This document shows, piece after piece, positions 1 through 8,173 of a stretch of 8,173 nucleotides of DNA (position 1 is its first letter; every line of letters starts with the position of its first letter). The DNA comes from an uncultured Bilophila sp. (GTDB taxonomy: Bacteria > Desulfobacterota > Desulfovibrionia > Desulfovibrionales > Desulfovibrionaceae). Below the pieces are notes generated by a model. It searched no databases and had not been told where the DNA came from. It was given only the letters and a program-made list of their open reading frames with translations. Made by a program: the position numbers and the translations under genes. The stretch covers positions 1-8,173 of the forward strand of contig CAUHBW010000159.1 in the NCBI GenBank assembly GCA_959604115.1, in the 5' to 3' direction.

Positions 1-44
1 GAGGGGGAGGAGAAACTTTCCTCAGAAAGTTTCTCCTCCCCCTC
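1..44 (-). terminator. Perfect 20-bp hairpin downstream of cimA, probable terminator
   Basis: Positions 1-20 are the exact reverse complement of 25-44, leaving a 4-nt loop at 21-24 (ctca). The stem starts 21 nt past the cimA stop codon, in the direction of purF-cimA transcription, where an intrinsic terminator would sit. The U-tract expected after the stem on the leftward strand would lie left of position 1, outside the window, so it cannot be seen. The outer stem is purine-rich on one side. It begins at base 1, so it may extend further. It could instead serve as a bidirectional terminator for a converging gene to the left. Confidence 0.6.
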
Positions 45-65
45 CCCAATCTTCATTCTTTTCCC

Positions 66-1691
66 TTACCGGGCGTCACGGAGCTTGCGCTGCTCCTCTT
101 CGTCGCGGTAGAGCTTGTAGATCACGGAATCGACGAGGCCCTGCCAACTGGCTTCGATGATGTCGTGGGACACGCCCACGGTCACCCACGTGCTGTCGGC
201 GTCGCCCGACTCAATGAGCACGCGCACCACGGAGGCCGTGCCGCCCGTGCCGTCGTCGGCGGAGAGCACGCGCACCTTGAAGTCCAACAACTTCATTTCC
301 TTGAGCCGGGGGTAAAACGGCAGCAGCGCCTTGCGAAGCGCGGAGTCCAGCGCGTTGACCGGACCGTTGCCGGTGGCGGCGGTGTGCTCGACGGCACCCT
401 CCACCTCCACCATCACCGTTGCCTCCTCCATCGGAAGCTCATGGTTGGCGTCGCGCAGGGCACTTACGTGATACTGCACCAGCTTGAAGAAGTCCCGGAC
501 GCCGCGCCGCGCCAGCTTGCGCAGAATGAGCAGCTCCACGCTGGCCTCGGCGGACGCGTAGTCATAGCCGAGACTGGCCTTCTTCTTCAGCTCGTTGAAC
601 AGCCCCTTGACCACGGGCTCGTCCTTGTCCAGATGAAACCCGAACCGCCGGGCCAGCGAAACGATGTTGCTCCGCCCCCCAAGCTCCGTGATCAGAATGC
701 GCTGCCCGTTGCCCACCAGCTCCGGCTCCATATGCTCGTAGAGCGAGGAACAGCGGTTGACGGCGCTCACATGCACCCCGCCCTTGTGCGCAAAGGCGGA
801 ATTGCCCACGAACGGCTGGCGGTTGAAGGGCTTCATGTTCGCCACTTCGCCGAAATAGGCCGACAGCTTGGAAAGCTGACGCAGCCGCACGTCGGCGGGT
901 TCCGGCAGACAGGCCAGACCGCTCTTGGCCTGAAGAATCGGAATGATGGAGCACAGATTGGCGTTGCCGCAGCGTTCGCCCACACCGTTGAGCGTGCCCT
1001 GCACCATTTCCGCGCCCGCCTGCACGGCGATGACCGTGTTGGCGACGGCCATTTCACAGTCGTTGTGCGTGTGGATGCCGAGCCGCACTTCGGGCAGGGC
1101 CGCATGCAGGTCCGTGACGATCTGGTGGATTTCGTTGGGCAACGTGCCGCCGTTGGTGTCGCACAGCGTGATCAGCAACGCCCCGGCCTCGTGGGCCGCA
1201 CGCAGCACCGCCAACGAGTATTCCGCATTGCGCTTGTACCCGTCGAAGAAATGCTCCGCATCAAAATAGACTTCTGGCATGGAGCGTTTCAGGTAGGCGA
1301 CGGAATCCCGGATGATCTCCAGATTCCGTCTGGGGTCCAGACGCAGGGCCTCCTTGGAGTGCCGCTCGCACGACTTGCCGAAAATCGTCCCCGCCGTCGC
1401 GCCCGACGCAATCAGGGCGTTCAGGTTGGGGTCGGTTTCCGCCGTATGATCGGGATGGTGCGTGCTCCCGAACGCGGCGATTTTGGAGTGCTTCAGGCGA
1501 TAATTGGCTATCTCCTTGAAGAACGCCACGTCGACCGGGTTGGAACCGGGCCAGCCGCCCTCGATGTAGTCGATGCCGAACTCGTCGAGGCGCAGGGCGA
1601 TCTTGATTTTGTCGGGCGTGGACAGGTTGACGTCTTCGGCCTGCGTGCCGTCGCGCAGGGTCGTATCGTACAGGATGATCTTCTGCGTCAT
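66..1691 (-). CDS. cimA: (R)-citramalate synthase
   Basis: A 541-residue member of the 2-isopropylmalate synthase/HMG-CoA lyase family. It condenses acetyl-CoA with pyruvate to (R)-citramalate, opening the threonine-independent route to isoleucine in the cytosol. The TIM-barrel catalytic domain covers about residues 1-285. It has the YDTTLRDG signature at 8-15 (D9, R13, D14), the metal-binding HTHND at 207-211 and the NGVGERCGNANL motif at 235-246. A linker carries AHKGGVHVSA (H302). A LeuA-type regulatory domain spans about 400-530, with GNGPVNALDSAL near 441-452 and the TVGVS/IIEASW segment at 504-516. Overall length and this C-terminal domain match the CimA-like subfamily better than classical LeuA, though homocitrate or isopropylmalate specificity cannot be fully excluded. 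Feedback control by isoleucine is known for the family and inferred here. The chosen ATG starts MTQKIILYDTT, directly at the conserved first strand. An in-frame ATG 19 codons upstream lies inside purF and adds no conserved residues. A modest GGA ribosome site sits 9 nt upstream, in the 17-nt gap after purF, so translation may be coupled. Confidence 0.92.
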   Translation of the reverse strand: MTQKIILYDTTLRDGTQAEDVNLSTPDKIKIALRLDEFGIDYIEGGWPGSNPVDVAFFKEIANYRLKHSKIAAFGSTHHPDHTAETDPNLNALIASGATAGTIFGKSCERHSKEALRLDPRRNLEIIRDSVAYLKRSMPEVYFDAEHFFDGYKRNAEYSLAVLRAAHEAGALLITLCDTNGGTLPNEIHQIVTDLHAALPEVRLGIHTHNDCEMAVANTVIAVQAGAEMVQGTLNGVGERCGNANLCSIIPILQAKSGLACLPEPADVRLRQLSKLSAYFGEVANMKPFNRQPFVGNSAFAHKGGVHVSAVNRCSSLYEHMEPELVGNGQRILITELGGRSNIVSLARRFGFHLDKDEPVVKGLFNELKKKASLGYDYASAEASVELLILRKLARRGVRDFFKLVQYHVSALRDANHELPMEEATVMVEVEGAVEHTAATGNGPVNALDSALRKALLPFYPRLKEMKLLDFKVRVLSADDGTGGTASVVRVLIESGDADSTWVTVGVSHDIIEASWQGLVDSVIYKLYRDEEEQRKLRDAR

Positions 1692-1708
1692 GGGGAGTTT
1701 TCCAGTGG

Positions 1709-3091
1709 TTACTCTGCGGAACCGCAGCAGGAACACTGCCCGCCGCAAGCAACCGGGTATTCACCGTTGAAACAGGCGAGGCAGTACTTGTCCGGTTCGG
1801 AAACCGAGTTCAGCAGCCCTTCAATGGTGAGGTAATGAAGCGAATCGAGATTCAGCAGGCCGGGCAGCGTCTCCAGCGGATGGTTCGCCGCCACGAGTTC
1901 GCCGCGGGACGAGAAGTTGATCCCGTAGAAACAGGGATGCTTCAGCGGAGGGCAGCTCACGCGGAAATGCACTTCCCGCGCGCCCAGTTCGCGGAGCTTG
2001 ACCACGCGGGTGCGGACCGTGGTGCCGCGCACGATGGAGTCGTCCACGATGCAGATGCGGCGATTCTTGATCATGGAGCGTACCGGATTCAGCTTCACGC
2101 GCACGCCGAAGTTGCGCATGGTCTGGGAGGGCTGGATGAAGGTACGGCCCACGTAGTGGTTGCGGATGTACGCCTGTTCGTAGGGCACGCCCGCGGCCTG
2201 CGCGAAGCCAATGGCCGCGTAGACGCCGGAGTCGGGGAACGGCATGACCAGTTCGGCGTCGGTGGGCGCTTCCTTCGCCATCTCGTAGCCCATATGCTTG
2301 CGGCACTGGTACACGTCCTCGCCGAACACGATGGAGTCGGGACGGGCGAAGTAGACCAGCTCGAAAATGCACTGGCGGACGGGCACCCTGCCCGCGCCGT
2401 TGAGCGGACGGGTCGTCACCTTGTCGCCGTCCACGATGATCATTTCGCCGGGCTCCACGTCGCGGATGTATTCCGCTTCGAGCAGATCGAAGGCGCAGGT
2501 TTCGGAGGCGAACACGTAGGCGTCGTTCACCTTGCCCATCGCCAGCGGATGGAAGCCGTGGGGATCGCGCAGCGCGATGACGCGGCCTTCGGAAAGGATG
2601 ATCAGCGAGAACGCGCCGCGCACGCGATCGCAGGCGGCGAGGATGGCGTCTTCGAGATTCTTGTGTTCCGCGAGGCTGTGCGCGATGAGGTGCACGAAAA
2701 TTTCGCTGTCGCTGCTGGTCTGGAAAATCGCGCCGTGATCTTCCAGTTCCTGACGCAGTTCCGCCGCGTTGGTCAGGTTGCCGTTGTGGGCCAGCGCGAT
2801 TTCGATGCCTCGGACGCGCACGACCAGCGGCTGCGCGTTCTTGCGGACCGACACGCCCGTGGTGGAATAGCGGACGTGGCCGATGGCCTTGTCGCCCTGC
2901 AATTCCTGCCCGAGGGTGGACTCGTCGTACACGTCCGGGACAAGGCCCATGCCCGCGTGCAGGCGGATGTGCTTGCCGTCGAACGTCGCGATGCCCGTGC
3001 TTTCCTGCCCGCGATGCTGAAGGGCGTACAGGCCGAAATAGGCCATCCGAGCGGCCTCAGGATGTCCAGAAATACCAAAAATTCCGCACAT
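1709..3091 (-). CDS. purF: Amidophosphoribosyltransferase (glutamine PRPP amidotransferase), iron-sulfur type
   Basis: A 460-residue cytosolic enzyme for the first committed step of purine synthesis: PRPP + glutamine + water give phosphoribosylamine, glutamate and pyrophosphate. Residues 2 to about 235 are an Ntn-type glutaminase domain. C2 of MCGIFGISGH is the nucleophile after Met removal. LQHRGQES (24-31), GHVRYSTTG (71-79), AHNGNL (101-106) and SSDSE (126-130) form the glutamine site. The phosphoribosyltransferase domain carries the PRPP loop CIVDDSIVRGTT at 347-358. C241, C387 (HPCFYG) and C437/C440 (CLAC) match the four ligands of the [4Fe-4S] cluster in Bacillus-type PurF. The enterobacterial type lacks them. 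No propeptide precedes C2. The start is fixed by this nucleophile and by AAGG at 3100-3103, 8 nt upstream. Longer in-frame extension to 3319 is untranslated leader. The tail after CLAC is short and has four extra cysteines (449, 453, 455, 456). Upstream hairpins may regulate expression. cimA follows after 17 nt. Confidence 0.97.
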   Translation of the reverse strand: MCGIFGISGHPEAARMAYFGLYALQHRGQESTGIATFDGKHIRLHAGMGLVPDVYDESTLGQELQGDKAIGHVRYSTTGVSVRKNAQPLVVRVRGIEIALAHNGNLTNAAELRQELEDHGAIFQTSSDSEIFVHLIAHSLAEHKNLEDAILAACDRVRGAFSLIILSEGRVIALRDPHGFHPLAMGKVNDAYVFASETCAFDLLEAEYIRDVEPGEMIIVDGDKVTTRPLNGAGRVPVRQCIFELVYFARPDSIVFGEDVYQCRKHMGYEMAKEAPTDAELVMPFPDSGVYAAIGFAQAAGVPYEQAYIRNHYVGRTFIQPSQTMRNFGVRVKLNPVRSMIKNRRICIVDDSIVRGTTVRTRVVKLRELGAREVHFRVSCPPLKHPCFYGINFSSRGELVAANHPLETLPGLLNLDSLHYLTIEGLLNSVSEPDKYCLACFNGEYPVACGGQCSCCGSAE

Positions 3092-3099
3092 ACGATAAA

Positions 3100-3115
3100 C
3101 CTTTTCGCCGAAAAG
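3100..3115 (-). promoter_or_regulatory. purF ribosome binding site inside a small hairpin
   Basis: On the leftward strand the AAGG ribosome site (3100-3103) lies 8 nt before the purF ATG. Positions 3110-3115 can pair with 3101-3106 (cttttc with gaaaag, 6 bp, 3-nt loop), burying all but the last base of the site. The stem is short and A/U-rich, so it would be only marginally stable. Its 5' arm overlaps the last three bases of the larger hairpin at 3113-3159, so the two structures compete slightly. The sequence match is direct; regulation is inference. Confidence 0.4.
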
Positions 3116-3170
3116 AGGGCGGAAAAGCCCTTCATGAAGAAAGGCTTCTCCGCCCTCTTCAGGCTTTTCC
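3113..3170 (-). promoter_or_regulatory. Large hairpin with a competing arm in the purF leader (possible attenuator)
   Basis: Positions 3113-3130 pair with 3142-3159 at 16 of 18 positions. The other two are G-U wobble-type or end mismatches. The loop at 3131-3141 contains the palindrome ttcatgaa. On the purF-sense strand the stem ends in a CUCUUUU stretch, giving a modest terminator shape only about 10 nt before the ribosome site. A third segment at 3161-3170 can pair with 3121-3130 (9 Watson-Crick pairs plus one wobble), which would break the large stem. That terminator/antiterminator layout resembles attenuators. The alternative stem is clearly weaker, and no known riboswitch consensus or leader peptide was recognised. 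It could also be a terminator for read-through from carB, or an mRNA stabiliser. Confidence 0.45.
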
Positions 3171-3537
3171 TTCCGCTCCGTCGACCGTTGTTGTGGTCTG
3201 TGGATATCGCCCGCGGAGGCAGGCTGTCGTTTTTGCAAAACACCCCGGCGGCACGGAGCCGCCGACTCCCGAGGCCCACGAAACGGACCCCGGCCCGAGA
3301 ACGCCCTTCGCCCCGGCAATCTTGCCTGCCGGGAAGCGGGACTCGCCGCCGGGCCTTTCCGAACCGCGCGACGGCCTCCCTTCCTTCCGGCGGGGAGAAC
3401 GTTCCACGTTCCGGGAACAGGCTGGCCTTTCGATCCGTCGGCCGTTCGGGCATCGCCGTTCCCGCCGCCGTCCCGAAAGGCCGGGCGTCTTCAAAAAAGA
3501 AATAAAAAGGATAGAGGAAAGCGACGCGTCTTGCAAC
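3160..3537. other. Non-coding carB-purF intergenic DNA rich in inverted repeats
   Basis: No gene is credible here. Open frames across it show no family motif and lack ribosome sites. Inverted repeats are frequent: 3246-3252 with 3258-3264 (7 bp, followed leftward by a loose T-run at 3237-3240); 3312-3318 with 3327-3333 (7 bp); gttcc/ggaac at 3408-3418; and ggcctttcg at 3424-3432 with cgaaaggcc at 3474-3482 (9 bp, 41-nt loop). The ggcctttc half also recurs at 3352-3359. A perfect 10-bp palindrome, ttttgcaaaa, lies at 3231-3240 and could be an operator. If transcription starts near 3500, most of this would be a structured leader of about 400 nt or a small RNA. Alternatively it is simply GC-rich spacer. 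Confidence 0.5.
3508..3536 (-). promoter_or_regulatory. Possible sigma-70 promoter for purF-cimA
   Basis: On the leftward strand, TTGCAA (3531-3536, 4 of 6 matches to the -35 consensus) is followed after exactly 17 bp by TATCCT (3508-3513, 4 of 6 to -10). An A/T-rich run follows. It sits just after the carB terminator, where a new promoter for purF would be needed. Initiation would fall near 3500, giving an untranslated leader of roughly 410 nt. Short matches of this quality also occur by chance. Confidence 0.3.
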
Positions 3538-3559
3538 CGGCGGGGAAAGCTCCCCGCCG
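3538..3559. repeat. Perfect 9-bp inverted repeat after carB
   Basis: Positions 3538-3546 (cggcgggga) are the reverse complement of 3551-3559, with a 4-nt loop. It lies leftward of the carB terminator. No T-run follows closely on either strand, so it is not an intrinsic terminator by itself. It may be a back-up element, an RNA 3'-end stabiliser or part of the purF promoter region. Confidence 0.45.
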
Positions 3560-3570
3560 CGACGCCCCGG

Positions 3571-3611
3571 AAAAAGCGGAACGCGGAGAAGGGGATTCCT
3601 TCTCCGCATTC
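3571..3611 (-). terminator. Intrinsic terminator of carB
   Basis: On the carB-sense strand, positions 3598-3611 pair with 3579-3592 as a 14-bp stem (one G-T wobble, the inner 10 bp perfect) around a 5-nt loop at 3593-3597. Three bases later come five T (plus-strand aaaaa at 3571-3575). The stem begins 3 nt beyond the carB stop codon. Stem, loop and T-run all fit a Rho-independent terminator, although the T-run is short. It implies that purF is not simply co-transcribed with carB. Confidence 0.72.
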
Positions 3612-3614
3612 GCC

Positions 3615-6854
<3,240 letters not shown>

Positions 6855-7220
6855 ATCGCTCCCCGCTGGGCAAGGGTGGGTTGTTTCGTCCGCGGCCGAC
6901 CCTCTCCGTCAGCCGACGCCAAGGCCGCGCGCCGGAGCGGCGGCACTCACTGGAAAAGGAGAATGATGAATCCCTCAGTTCCTACACGCCATCGTGCCCG
7001 CTGGCAAGAGGAAGAAACGCGCCGATCCCGGAAATCCCGCGAAGTTGCGAGCCCCGCCCCGCAGGAGCGAAAGACGTCCCGTGCGCCTTCCGCACGGAAA
7101 AAGGGATTCCGCCTCTTGCGCTTTTTTGTGAGAAGGTATATGAAACGAGTCTTTGGTGCGGACAGTCCGTGCCCCAAGCAAGATTTTTTCGGGCGACCGT
7201 CCGAATATATGGAGGATGCC
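6855..7220. other. Divergent carB/rpmB intergenic region
   Basis: This 366-nt stretch should hold promoters for both directions. Leftward, the carB ribosome site is GGGGAG at 6859-6864. The best promoter-like pair for carB is TTGCCA (7002-7007) and TAGGAA (6979-6984) with 17 bp between; the -10 is poor, so I do not annotate it separately. The repeat cgcggcc (6891-6897) and ggccgcg (6923-6929) could fold the carB leader. It encloses a small gacg/cgtc stem. A second perfect 7-bp hairpin lies at 7079-7085 with 7091-7097. Rightward, AAGGAG (6956-6961) precedes ATGATG (6963-6968) in frame with rpmB, with no stop between. I see no convincing separate gene. Confidence 0.5.
7116..7142 (+). promoter_or_regulatory. 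Possible rpmB promoter
   Basis: TTGCGC at 7116-7121 and TATATG at 7137-7142 resemble -35 and -10 boxes with a 15-bp spacer (16 if the -35 is read one base earlier). A T-rich run lies between them, in an otherwise GC-rich region. Initiation would fall near 7150, giving a leader of about 70 nt. The spacer is short of ideal and the -35 is partial. This is the most A/T-rich spot upstream of rpmB. Confidence 0.35.
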
Positions 7221-7430
7221 ATGTCCAAGCAGTGTGCGTTTTGCGGCAAGAAGCCCCAGACCGGCAACTATGTGAGCCACTCGAACATCAAGACCAAACG
7301 CGTCTTCAACCCCAACCTCCAGAATGTGCGCCACCAGTTCGCCAACGGCGAAGTCCGCACCATCTCTGTGTGCACCCGTTGCCTGCGCTCCGGCCTGGTT
7401 ACGAAGCCCGTCGCCCGCAAGGCCGACTAG
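7221..7430 (+). CDS. rpmB: 50S ribosomal protein L28 (bL28), four-cysteine form
   Basis: A 69-residue, basic protein of the large ribosomal subunit that binds 23S rRNA and helps in 50S assembly. It reads MSKQCAFCGKKPQTGN and continues with the family hallmarks SHSNIKTKRVFNPNLQ (19-34) and the C-terminal VCTRCLRSG (50-58). Two CxxC pairs (C5/C8 and C51/C54) form a probable zinc site, so this is the C+ form; zinc-independent C- forms lack them. Length is normal. The ATG is supported by GGAGG at 7211-7215, 5 nt upstream, and by the conserved N-terminus. The gene appears monocistronic: carB diverges upstream and a strong terminator follows 31 nt after the stop. The reading frame stays open far upstream, but that extension matches no known L28. 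Confidence 0.97.
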   Translation: MSKQCAFCGKKPQTGNYVSHSNIKTKRVFNPNLQNVRHQFANGEVRTISVCTRCLRSGLVTKPVARKAD

Positions 7431-7461
7431 TTTCGCACACCGTGTCCGCGGTCCGTTTTTC

Positions 7462-7495
7462 AAATCCCCGGTTGTTCGCAGCCGGGGATTTTTTT
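7462..7495 (+). terminator. Intrinsic terminator of rpmB
   Basis: Positions 7462-7474 pair with 7479-7491 as a 13-bp stem with one G-T wobble and a TTCG tetraloop (7475-7478). Seven T follow at 7489-7495, the first three of which can close the stem with aaa at 7462-7464. This is a textbook Rho-independent terminator 31 nt after the rpmB stop. It should isolate rpmB from the downstream rhomboid gene. Confidence 0.93.
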
Positions 7496-7527
7496 GCCTT
7501 TCGGGAATCAGGTCTTACTTCAAGGCC

Positions 7528-8173
7528 ATGACACCACCACGCACTCCCTTCTCCCGCGTCTCCACGGCCCTCCGGCCCACCGCGTCCGCTCCCGCCCGCC
7601 GACCGCCGCGCAGGCGCAAGGCGCGCCTCCGGGTCCGCCCCAACAGCGTCCCCCTTTTCTGGCGCATGATCGACGACGGCGAAAAGCGCCCCACCCTGCC
7701 GCCGCCCCATCTTTTTGATCTGTGGATCACGGTCCTCGCCTCGCGCGGCATCCCGTACCAGCTCGCGGGCCGGGGCAACAAGCTCAGGCTGTACGTTCCC
7801 GCCCTGCTCGAACGGCAGGCCCGCGCCGAGCTGGAGGCCATGCGCGCCGAAAGCGTCCCGCGTCCGGTCGCCGTGGAACCGCCCGCGCGCAACAACGCCC
7901 ACTGGGTGCTGGCCCTGCTGCTTCTGCTCATTCTCTGGCACGGCGTCAGGATGCACTGGTTCAGCCCGCCCGGCCTGCCCCGCCTCGATCCCGAGGAGTG
8001 GACGCGGATCGGCGCGCTGGACGTGTTCCGGGTGCGGATATTCGGGGAATGGTACCGCTGCGTGACCGCGCTGACGCTGCACGCCGACAGCCGCCACCTG
8101 TTCGGCAACGTCCTGTTCGGCGCGCCGTTCCTGATCCTGCTCTGCCGCCGGGTCGGACTCGGGCTCGGCGTGT
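7528..8173 (+). CDS. Rhomboid-family intramembrane serine protease, 3' end beyond window
   Basis: The first 215 codons of a membrane protein, open to the window edge without a stop. Residues 1-38 are Pro/Arg-rich and probably disordered. Residues 42-108 look like a small cytosolic domain (WITVLASRGIPYQLAG, then LRLYVPALLERQARAELEAM), as in many rhomboids with N-terminal extensions. TM1 is about 124-145 (WVLALLLLLILWHGV). The L1 loop carries GEWYRCVTALTLHAD (173-187), matching the W-R and 'TALFLHA' region of the family. H190 and N194 (HLFGN) match the HxxxN oxyanion motif that begins GlpG TM2, here about 190-215. The catalytic Ser (GxSG) and His lie past position 8173, so protease activity cannot be confirmed; a pseudoprotease is possible. 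The start is uncertain. ATG 7528 is the first in-frame start after the rpmB terminator, but AAGG sits only 2 nt before it. ATG 7666 (residue 47) is an alternative, also without a good ribosome site. Confidence 0.85.
   Translation, partial: MTPPRTPFSRVSTALRPTASAPARRPPRRRKARLRVRPNSVPLFWRMIDDGEKRPTLPPPHLFDLWITVLASRGIPYQLAGRGNKLRLYVPALLERQARAELEAMRAESVPRPVAVEPPARNNAHWVLALLLLLILWHGVRMHWFSPPGLPRLDPEEWTRIGALDVFRVRIFGEWYRCVTALTLHADSRHLFGNVLFGAPFLILLCRRVGLGLGV

Noticed and set aside
1692..1748. A 19-codon N-terminal extension of CimA from ATG 1748
   Set aside because: It overlaps the purF 3' end and the extra residues (MRRAVFLLRF...) lie before the conserved barrel start. ATG 1691 matches the usual family start.
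3199..3207. DnaA-box-like tgtggatat
   Set aside because: It is a single site with one mismatch from the consensus, with no cluster, A/T-rich unwinding region or replication genes nearby.
3092..3319. A 76-codon N-terminal extension of PurF from an upstream ATG
   Set aside because: The nucleophilic Cys must lie at or near the mature N-terminus, the ribosome site fits ATG 3091, and the extension would translate the hairpin region.
165..3505. Two consecutive 556-codon plus-strand open frames (165-1835 and 1835-3505) antisense to cimA and purF
   Set aside because: The opposite strand carries fully conserved enzymes. These frames have low-complexity translations and no ribosome sites, so they are shadows.
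7399..8097. A 232-codon minus-strand open frame opposite the rhomboid gene
   Set aside because: The plus strand has coherent membrane segments and the rhomboid HxxxN motif. The minus frame crosses the rpmB terminator and shows no recognisable domain.

Overview
The window is a compact, clearly GC-rich bacterial chromosome segment carrying five genes, all but one of them core metabolism or translation. Gene content and protein features suggest an anaerobic, Desulfovibrionaceae-like member of the Desulfobacterota (Deltaproteobacteria). The evidence is a Bacillus-type iron-sulfur PurF, a stand-alone carB, a citramalate synthase and a four-cysteine L28, in a high-GC background with strong G/C preference at third codon positions. 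That taxonomic call is an inference from protein character, not a database result.

Layout, left to right. Positions 1-44 form a perfect 20-bp hairpin, the likely terminator of the leftward genes. Three genes read leftward: cimA (66-1691), purF (1709-3091) and carB (3615-6854). purF and cimA are only 17 nt apart and probably share a transcript. carB is separated from purF by 523 nt of non-coding DNA. That gap holds a strong terminator directly after carB, a possible purF promoter, many GC-rich inverted repeats, and a conspicuous hairpin system just in front of the purF ribosome binding site. A 366-nt divergent intergenic region (6855-7220) separates carB from rightward rpmB (7221-7430). rpmB ends in a textbook intrinsic terminator (7462-7495). 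A rhomboid-type intramembrane protease gene then starts at 7528 and runs off the right edge.

How the genes relate. carB supplies carbamoyl phosphate for pyrimidines and arginine, purF commits PRPP and glutamine to purines, and cimA makes citramalate, the first step of threonine-independent isoleucine synthesis. CarB and PurF both consume glutamine-derived nitrogen, and CarB-type enzymes sense nucleotides through the C-terminal domain, so a biosynthetic neighbourhood makes sense. carA, the partner of carB, is not in the window. rpmB and the rhomboid gene look functionally unrelated to the biosynthetic genes.

I found no new multi-gene system. The signals most worth a second look are the possible attenuator and ribosome-binding-site hairpin in the purF leader, the cysteine-rich tail of PurF, the purF-cimA pairing, and the uncertain start and promoter of the rhomboid gene.
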